Assembly (NCBI RefSeq): GCF_932526225.1
Contig: NC_064034.1
Location: forward strand, 12,724,887-12,784,886
Direction: 5' to 3'
From: Nematostella vectensis
Lineage: Eukaryota; Cnidaria; Anthozoa; Actiniaria; Edwardsiidae
Length of the DNA: 60,000 bases
Shown: one piece after another, positions 37,709-60,000 of the stretch
Position numbering within the stretch: position 1 is the stretch's first letter
Layout: each line of letters opens with the position of its first letter
Program-made: the position numbers and the translations under genes
Notes under the pieces: generated by a model
What the model saw: the letters and a program-made list of their open reading frames with translations, nothing else
Database searches by the model: none
Told to the model about the DNA's origin: nothing

Positions 37709-38502
37709 TCCAATATATTCACGGACGTTTCTTTTTAATATAATGCACTTAATTATACACCTTGTTTAGTGATCGTAATCCCTTTTTAATCCTTTCCCAA
37801 TTCAGTTGTTAAATTTGGTCGATTCGAGATTTTATATGTTGATTTAAGTGGTGTTCTGTTTTCTAGATAAATTGGTTCTTGTTATACCATTTCCACAATC
37901 TATCGCGATTTGTTTATTTCGCCAGAAACTATCTTATGTAGAATATAATGAATGTTAACGGCAATTTCGATAATTTTTGCAATAACAATTTACCCAGTTT
38001 CAATTGGGTTTTGCACAAAGTGATCATATCCTATGGTAGTGATGTTGAAAAATTTTCAGTCCAGATTTGACGCTGTGAGCCGGCGTCTTGCATGCGTTTC
38101 GTTTATCAGCATCTAGCCTTCGTATTTCTTCCATCACAGTTTTGTGAGCCGCAACATATTTTTCCATAAGTGTTGTGCGCCTTGCCCACCGAGTTTTCAT
38201 TTCGTTAATTTAACAACTGTTGCTTTTAGGAAAATTGTGATTGGTTTGTGTAGGACACGCTTGCCTTAAAGCCCAAATTACCCTGGTGATACAGTGCCTG
38301 CCGTTAGTCAATATGCAATTTAATTGCCGTATATAGTTTGTACATAGTTAAATGTTAGTAATCGCATTTGATTTCGAATATGAAGCAGTTTTTATAATAC
38401 ACGACGCTGTGCGACCAGGGTCACTTGGGCGATGGTTGCGGTATTACGCACACATGGTTTGTAGTTGTTGCTTCGCATTTTCTATTGAAGAGATTGATAG
38501 AT

Positions 38503-38508
38503 AATAAA
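38503..38508 (+). terminator. Candidate PTBP polyadenylation signal
   Basis: The first AATAAA that I noticed downstream of the PTBP stop. It would give a 3' UTR of about 1 kb. An ATTAAA follows near 38557. Which one is used cannot be told from the sequence. Confidence 0.45.
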
Positions 38509-38736
38509 CAAGTTACTTTTGTACCTGCGTGTTTTTATGGTTTTAGTTACGCGCATTAAAGCATTTTGTTGCCAGGCTAAGATTGCTTACCCCCTACAAC
38601 GTGGCGCACAGTCTCATCGTATCAATTTGCCGACAAACCACATTTTGATGCCCACTTTGCGTCTACTCACTATTTGATATTCATATGGCGTTTAGTAATT
38701 TGTTGATTTCCTTTTACCCAAGTTAACTTTTGATAT

Positions 38737-39695
38737 TCACCCGATGCCACATTTTGATATTCACCTGACGCCAAATTACCCTTTTGATATTTATCTGGCG
38801 TCAAGCATTGTACCAAGCCACCTTTTGATATCCACCTGACGCCAAGCATATGCACCAAGCCACCTTTTGATATCCACTTGACGCCAAGCATATGCACCAA
38901 GGCACCTTTTGATATCCACTTGACGCCAAGCATATGCACCAAGGCACCTTTTGATATCCACTTGACGCCAAGCATATAAACCAAGGCACCTTTTGATATT
39001 TACCTGGCGCCAAGCATATGCACCAAGCCACCTTTTGATATCCACTTGACGCCAAGCATATAAACCAAGGCACCTTTTGATATTTACCTGGCGCCAAGCA
39101 TATGCACCAAGGCACCTTTTGATATCCACTTGACGCCAAGCATATGCACCAAGCCAGATTTTGATATTCACCTGACGCCAAGCATATACACCAAGCCCCA
39201 TTTTGATATTCACCTGAAGCCAAGCATATGCACTAAGGCAGCTTTTGATATCCACTTGACTCCAAGCTTATTCGCCAAGCTACCTTTTGATATCGACATG
39301 ACGCCAAGTATATTCACCAAGCCACCTTTTGCGATATCCAACTGACGCGAAGCATATCCACTAAGTCACCTTTTATATCCACCTGATTCCAAGCATGTCC
39401 AACTGACGCCATGCATATGCACCAAGCTACCTTTCGGTATCCAACAGACGCCAAGCATACCCACCAAGCCACCTTTTGATATCCACTTGACGCCGAGCAT
39501 ATGCACCAAGCCAGATTTTGATATTCACCTGACGCCAAGCATATACACCAAGCCACATTTTGATATTCACCTGACGCCAAGCATATGCAGTAATCCATGT
39601 TTTGAAAACCAACTGACGATATGCATTTGTACCAATCTACCTTTTGATATCCACCTGACGCCAAACATATGCAGTAATCCACGTTTTGATATCCA
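38737..39695. repeat. 42-bp minisatellite between two convergent genes
   Basis: About 23 units contain CCTTTTGATATCCAC, TTGACGCCAAGCATATG and CACCAAG. The period of 42 is a multiple of three, so several minus-strand frames stay open for up to 154 codons and repeat a 14-residue peptide (AYAWRQVDIKRCLG). I regard these as repeat artefacts: there is no proper gene structure. The array lies within about 100 bp of the stop of the DUF229 gene and could fall in its 3' UTR. Confidence 0.9.
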
Positions 39696-39787
39696 ACTGA
39701 CTTTTTGTCATGAAAGGTGTGTGTAACTTACTATTGCTATACTATTTAAAATGTTTCTCTTAAACCTCTTTTCCAGTGTTTATGGCA

Positions 39788-42504
39788 CTACCTACAATAA
39801 CAAAACTTAAGCAGATGTGGCTGATCTTTAACGCAATATGATTGGTCACCATAACTGTTTATCCTACTTATAAACCGCTGGTCTACCACAAGCTCCCCGT
39901 CCTTCAAGCCTACACTTGCCTCGAACATGCCATCTCCGGGCGAGACGACAAACTGAACTTGATACCCCCCCTCGGACATTGAGTCACGTGCTTTTCTGCC
40001 ATGAACCGTACCGCACGAGTCACAGATATCGTTCTTTTTTGTCTTAATAAACGTTTGCACCTTTATGTTTGGCATTTGTTTGGACAGAGATTTGATTTCC
40101 GTAAGTTTTAGTTTTTCACACAGATTAAGAGTCTTCGAACCTTTAACTGTTAATTCATTGATGAACTTGACGATTCTGTTTGCAATGATCCCTGCGATTG
40201 GTTGACGGACGTCTTCTCTCTCCCAAGTCAGGCAAGGACACCAGTGGCTATCAATACCCGCTGATGCGCATGTGCGAGAGCTTGGTTCAATCCGGTTTAA
40301 CAGGCTTTGACCGACGCGAATTCCTGTTGGCTGCTTAGGGTAGCTCAAGATGTGTCTAAGTGTGGCATACAAGTCAAATGGTGACGTTAGTACCTCGGAA
40401 TTGCTTTTCAAGTTGCTGTATAAATCGGGAAAATTAAACGCAAACCACGGTGGAAGGGTAAGCGATAGATGAGGCAACCGTTCCTCTAGTTTACCGTGCA
40501 TTGTTTTCCGCCATTCGCCGAATCTGATTCCGTGATCACCCATGATAAAGACCATAGAGTTGTTAAGATGAGAGTCCCTCTCTAGATTACTGAATAGCTC
40601 CACTAGGTCTTTATCCGCGTATCCAAGTGCATTTTCGTCATTGTGCGTCAAATACGAGAAAAATACCACCCCAAACTTGGGGCGGTCCCAGTACGCATTG
40701 ACAAAGTCCTCTAAGTAGTTCAGAGAAATCTTGTGAATAGCTTGATTTCCAACACAACGTTTGTTATCATTTTCCTGGACAATCGTTTCGTCCACATGTA
40801 TCCAAAAAGGCCGGGCATAATGGTCTGTGGGCGGCTCATGAAACCCCTTTAGTCTCAAATTAAACGCGCCTAACGATGGATCGTCTTCAGAATGCATTGT
40901 GGCGTACCCGTGCTTCACAAAATCTCGAAAAATCCAGTTCCACCCATCAACAGTCTGGGCCCCAGGTTCCCCCTTTCTTGCCTCGGTCTGCTGATACACA
41001 GGCATCCCTGTGAGTAGGGCTGAGAGTTGAGCGGTTGTGCCATCTCCGACTATCCCTTCGCCCTTGAAAAACAAGGTATGGCCTTGCTCTATCAAATATT
41101 GCCGGGTTCTTTTTAGTTTCCGCTGAAATTGCGCAGCTGATGTCGACTCAAGTATGATAAAGAAGACATTAACCGGTAGATCGCCAAGTGATACAGGTCG
41201 ACTTGCTATATCCTCTTTGCGCACGATTTGCATGTGGACCTCTTTTTGTGTTTGGTCATTTTCTGCGTTGTGTATACTGACTTCTATGAATTCAGAGCTC
41301 ACTGGGACACTAATTGTAGTACTTGAACTAGCATTCCCTGTAAAACAATATACATGGAACATTTTATTTATTCGTCTGTTCAATAACAGCATAAATGACT
41401 TGGCGCACGAAAAACATTTTGGGCTGTCCTTTTCAGCCGCCATTTTGTCATCCTAGCAAAATACCAAGCGTGAGAAAAGCATCCATTTCCATCAACTGAT
41501 TTAGGCAAACTATTACGATATTATCAAATAAATTTGCTAAATAAAATGTTTAACTTTATTTTTAGACGGTTATTCCGAGATCTCCTCACCTCATTTGTCT
41601 TACAATATTGAGGGAAAGCAATAAAGATGTTTTTGCTGAACCTTTCAAGGGGCTTGCCAGGCCAGAGGGGTGGGGGGTGGGGGGGAGGTGGGCGGGTACA
41701 AAATCGTATTTTATCGGAGAGATCGAAAGTCATTTTATAAACCCAATAATTATTCAACTATTTTCACAAAGAAATTCAGAAGAAAATGCAGTTTTCGTGA
41801 AAGATGTTTGTGGAGGGGGAGGGGGAGGGGGGATGGCAGTCGGAAAAGGGGTGGAGTGGGGCAGTTACACGCGTGTTTCTGTGATTTTCTTCTCCGTCTC
41901 CTAGTACACTCGCAATAAAAAAAACTCGAAACTTCTAGAAAGGGAAGGTTCTACTAGTCGTGTAAGGGAAAGTTGGAGCCCGTCATTGATAAATATATGG
42001 CTTTCAAATATCTAAAAAAATGAGCTCTCCTCTTCAAACGTTTACTCAAGACATACCTCCAATAGGAATTTCCTTTCCAAGTTCGACTTTAAAGTCACTC
42101 TCGTTCTTTCTTTTAGCTCTAGTTATTTTTCTGTATGAAGCTCTTATATTTTCCCAGGAGTGCAGTGCGATATTTAGAATTCCATTTCTGAGTTCGCTGT
42201 GTTGGGAGCCGTAACAACGCAGTCGGTCATAGTTAACCATACTCGAAATGATGTCCTTGTGATATGGGTCTAGTTCCGGTAACTTGCAAGCAGGGATGTT
42301 TTCATGGTTTGCGTCGCGTGTAACTTTTATCGGTCGTGTCAAGGCAGTCTTGTTCATAGTAGAACCAGTGGTATAACCCGAATAGTAGCTATGTATAAGA
42401 GCTATCAGTATTAGTGCAATAATTCCCGCGTATAGTGCAAATCGCCTACCCCGCCTTACGAGGGAAAACAGTCGTCGAAAGCACGATTCCCCGTGCTGCT
42501 TCAT
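39788..42504 (-). CDS. DUF229 / sulfatase-like type II membrane protein
   Basis: Two exons on the minus strand, 42504-42057 and 41337-39788, join in phase (G/GG) to 665 aa ending in TAG. The N-terminus is short, basic and cytoplasmic, followed by a single hydrophobic segment at about 24-40 (YAGIIALILIALIHSYY), so most of the protein should be luminal or extracellular. CKLPELDPYHKDIISS and the following Cys are typical of the start of the DUF229 (PF02995) region. Further family marks are NVFFIILESTS (about 205-217), VGDGTTAQLSALLTG, GYATMHSEDDPSLGAF and MGDHGIRFGEW (about 415-425). The fold is alkaline phosphatase/sulfatase-like. The substrate is unknown for most members and I assign none. The gene is convergent with PTBP and divergent from the dynein gene. 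Confidence 0.88.
41430..41445 (-). promoter_or_regulatory. Possible intronic promoter and alternative start of the DUF229 gene
   Basis: On the minus strand the intron contains ACAAAATGGCGGCTG: a YY1-like core fused to an ATG (41443-41441) in strong Kozak context. This ATG opens a frame that runs straight through the exon 2 acceptor into the DUF229 domain (551 codons in all). A transcript starting here would make a form without the exon 1 membrane anchor. The two-exon form is supported by the DUF229 N-terminal motif in exon 1, so this would be an additional isoform at most. Confidence 0.3.
41655..41840. repeat. G-rich stretches in the DUF229 intron
   Basis: Two clusters of G runs on the plus strand (about 41659-41697 and 41813-41832) contain four or more runs of at least three G and could form G-quadruplexes. 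On the transcribed sense strand of the DUF229 gene they read as C-rich. Confidence 0.6.
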
Positions 42505-43132
42505 TTGAAGTGCGATCTGATAACTTGGAGTCTTTTCATTTTACTACACCGTTGTCATAATTTATTTATTTATTTTTCACGGTTGTAGGGCGTGTGGCAA
42601 TGCTATTCAATCGATATACCTTACCAGGTTGAAGGCCATCAAGAAAGGCCAGTTTACAAAAATTGTATTGGAAGCTTGATTTAACTAGCTTCCTACATTT
42701 ATTTCTCATCTATGACACCATATCGATGATTGTAAACTAAGCCAATCGCCAAAACTTTTGTGTTTTATCTGAGATTTTGATTTGTTTTAAATAATTAAAA
42801 TCTAAACAAATATTCTACATCTTTGCAAAAATAGATGATTTTTTCCCCATGCGAATAAAGCAGATATGTCGTTATGGTCATCGCAAGGGCAAAAGGAACT
42901 CGAAGGAGCACGGAACTACGAAATTCCCTCTAATTTGGCTGGAATGTGCCTTGATTTGAGAAGCGCTTCCCGTGTTCATATAGAAAACATGATCAAGTTA
43001 CGTTTCCGTAACTGAGCTACTACCCTGTAGCGCGCGAACAGTCCCAGGCAAAATTTAGCCAAATTAGGAGGGAAATTGCGTGGTTTAATATCAGAATTTA
43101 GTCTAACAAACCCTGTCTCTACTGCCCTTGCC

Positions 43133-43218
43133 ATGGCGGAAATTCCAGAAGATAAAGCATTGTTCTATGAAGTCGACAGTTATGAAGTGCAATTTAAAAT
43201 ATGCATGACACCAAAAAG
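43133..43218 (+). other. Candidate orphan first coding exon
   Basis: ATG in strong context (GCCATGGCG) opens 28 codons (MAEIPEDKALFYEVDSYEVQ...) ending at AAAAG/GTATAAG, a plausible 5' splice site in phase 2. The composition is protein-like. No continuation exon was found before the dynein gene and I recognise no family. Without transcript support it may be chance. Confidence 0.2.
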
Positions 43219-43546
43219 GTATAAGCTCGCGCGTCTACTGTGATGGCTGTACTTTTTGTAATAAACACATTCATAGAAAACATGCAGCGGAAGGAAACAA
43301 GCTGCCAGCTTCATAAAATGACCAATAAGAAATTTGACCACCCAAACAATGGAGAGTGCCTTTATGTTTGAAATGTTCGTTCCAACGAAACACACGAAAA
43401 ATATCCCATCAGTCAGATTATTCCGGCTTGTGACTTGTCAGAGAACAATTAGTATTTCACACATAGTTTAGGTGTTCATAGTTTTACAGTTTTACTGGTT
43501 ACGCGTGGACTTTATTTGTGAGACGGTCAGAAGGATGGGTTACACT

Positions 43547-43641
43547 GGGTACCAGAGCCATCAGACTTCTCTTGTCCAGTGACGCTCAGCCAAAATGCCG
43601 TGAAGTCACTGGGCGAGAGAAGTTTGAAGGCTCTGGTACCC
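43547..43641. mobile_element. 95-bp foldback hairpin element
   Basis: Arms of 37 nt at 43547-43583 and 43605-43641 (outer end GGGTACCAGAGCC) are near-perfect inverted complements around a 21-base loop. Several mismatches suggest an old insertion. No target duplication could be identified. It resembles short palindromic MITEs. Confidence 0.6.
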
Positions 43642-43787
43642 AAGGTAAAAGAGGGGTTTGACTGGTAAAAAGAAGGAGGGTGGGGTGATGTGAGATGTTA
43701 TCCAAACAAGTTATCAGACTTGTTAAAGTTATTCTGTTTGAGTATGCAAACCGTTATCGAGAATCATCATTCATATTTGTATCGTGG

Positions 43788-43830
43788 ATAGATAGATAGA
43801 TAGAAACTTTATTAAAGTGTCATAAACAAC
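43788..43830 (-). mobile_element. Probable 3' tail of a LINE/SINE-type retroposon
   Basis: Four GATA units followed by GAAACTTTATTAAAGTGTC. Read on the minus strand this is a 3' end with TTTAATAAAGTTTC running into TATC repeats, the usual look of CR1/L2-like retroposon tails in invertebrates. The body, if any, would extend right of 43830 and is not recognisable as coding. Confidence 0.4.
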
Positions 43831-44314
43831 TAATAATAAAATGGCAAAATGAAACCATAAAAGTTGTCTCCTTTGTACATGGGCCACCTTCAGCCCGTGC
43901 GCGAGCAATAAATATGAGAGGTCACAATGACTAAGCCTTTATGAGGGTACCTGAATGGTTCGCCGAAATTTCGTGTGCTCGCAGTTCTCGACTTGCTCAT
44001 GTTTGTGCAAATTTCAGCTTCGCATTGAGTTTCGATGCTCGCTGTTCGAAATTTATCTAAAAAAATAAAAACGTTCGGTCTCACAAAAAAAGACGGTGTG
44101 CTCGCAAAGTAGCACCAACCATTTGAAGGCCCTTGGGTGTTCTCGTCAATCCTCATACATTTTTCATTTGGGACTCCTGTGTCCCAGTTTTGGGCTCCCT
44201 GTGTCTAATTTGCCCGACGTGGAAAAATGCAAATGAGATCAGCCCGGATTCATAAGAGAGAAGGGAGGGAAAAGTCTTCTTCTCTATAGAAGTGAAATTT
44301 GGTCTTTGTAAACC

Positions 44315-59771
<15,457 letters not shown>

Positions 59772-60000
59772 GTTTGTTCCACGCCTAGATGCATTACATG
59801 TTTTGGCCTATGAGGGCAATGTGTTCTTGGTAATACGTCAATTCTGACAATTGCCATAATGCAATCGCCAAAACACCCAATAATGATAACGATGCTAGTT
59901 TTTTTTTTCATCGGAGGGCAAGCTACCATGGCATAATAAAAAAACAATAATTGACAATTAATACATATTGGACAGTCATAATTGGAAAAGCTGTCGGTTC

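Larger units (their letters stand above)
42505..44314. other. Divergent intergenic region between the DUF229 and dynein genes
   Basis: It holds an inverted repeat pair (about 42922-42940 with 43056-43076), a candidate orphan coding exon (43133-43218), a 95-bp hairpin element (43547-43641) and a GATA-repeat retroposon tail (43788-43830). The dynein promoter should lie near 44200-44310, but no TATA box is visible. Confidence 0.5.

Noticed and set aside
38670-39682. Minus-strand frames of up to 154 codons with a 14-residue repeat
   Set aside because: The period of 42 keeps the frame open. Two offset frames are equally open and the coding signal is only the repeat.

Overview
The window looks like nuclear DNA of an animal, most likely a cnidarian (a sea anemone such as Nematostella would fit). 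The species is inferred from gene-structure style, AT-rich non-coding DNA and repeat types, not proven. Three genes have many short exons with GT-AG introns, and their spliced products align along their length with known metazoan families. Only these three families are recognised with confidence, plus one unrecognised intronless gene. No rRNA, tRNA or CRISPR array was seen.

Layout. 1-17.2 kb is gene-poor. It holds a 2.6 kb foldback transposon whose long inverted arms are themselves tandem repeats (9269-11855), a 73-bp tandem array split by a solo LTR that itself carries a small hairpin insertion (13.15-14.65 kb), and a Harbinger-like MITE (15399-15860). An intronless 389-aa gene of unknown function lies at 17227-18396. 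A 4.2 kb array of about 190 copies of a 22-bp unit follows (20501-24672), then 3.6 kb of non-coding DNA.

The right half is the gene-rich part. A complete 19-exon polypyrimidine tract-binding protein gene (PTBP, 534 aa, four RRMs) runs forward at 28299-37499. Convergent to it, across a 42-bp minisatellite, is a two-exon DUF229/sulfatase-like type II membrane protein gene on the minus strand (39788-42504). Divergent from that, the first 23 coding exons (1401 codons: the tail and the start of the linker) of cytoplasmic dynein 1 heavy chain run forward from 44315 and leave the window at its right edge. All splice phases I assigned join in frame.

The strongest unusual signals are in gene structure. 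(1) PTBP exon 13 is exactly 34 nt, sits between CU-rich introns, and its omission would create a stop 66 nt before the next exon junction. This is the layout of the vertebrate PTBP1 exon 11 / PTBP2 exon 10 autoregulatory switch. (2) Dynein intron 5 contains about 33 tandem copies of its own 3' splice site (pyrimidine tract, CAG and the first bases of exon 6). Most decoys lead to an in-frame stop within seven codons, and the real site is the last copy. (3) A Harbinger-like MITE has landed 29 bp upstream of dynein exon 18. Transposon nesting and exact target-site duplications allow several insertions to be delimited to the base.
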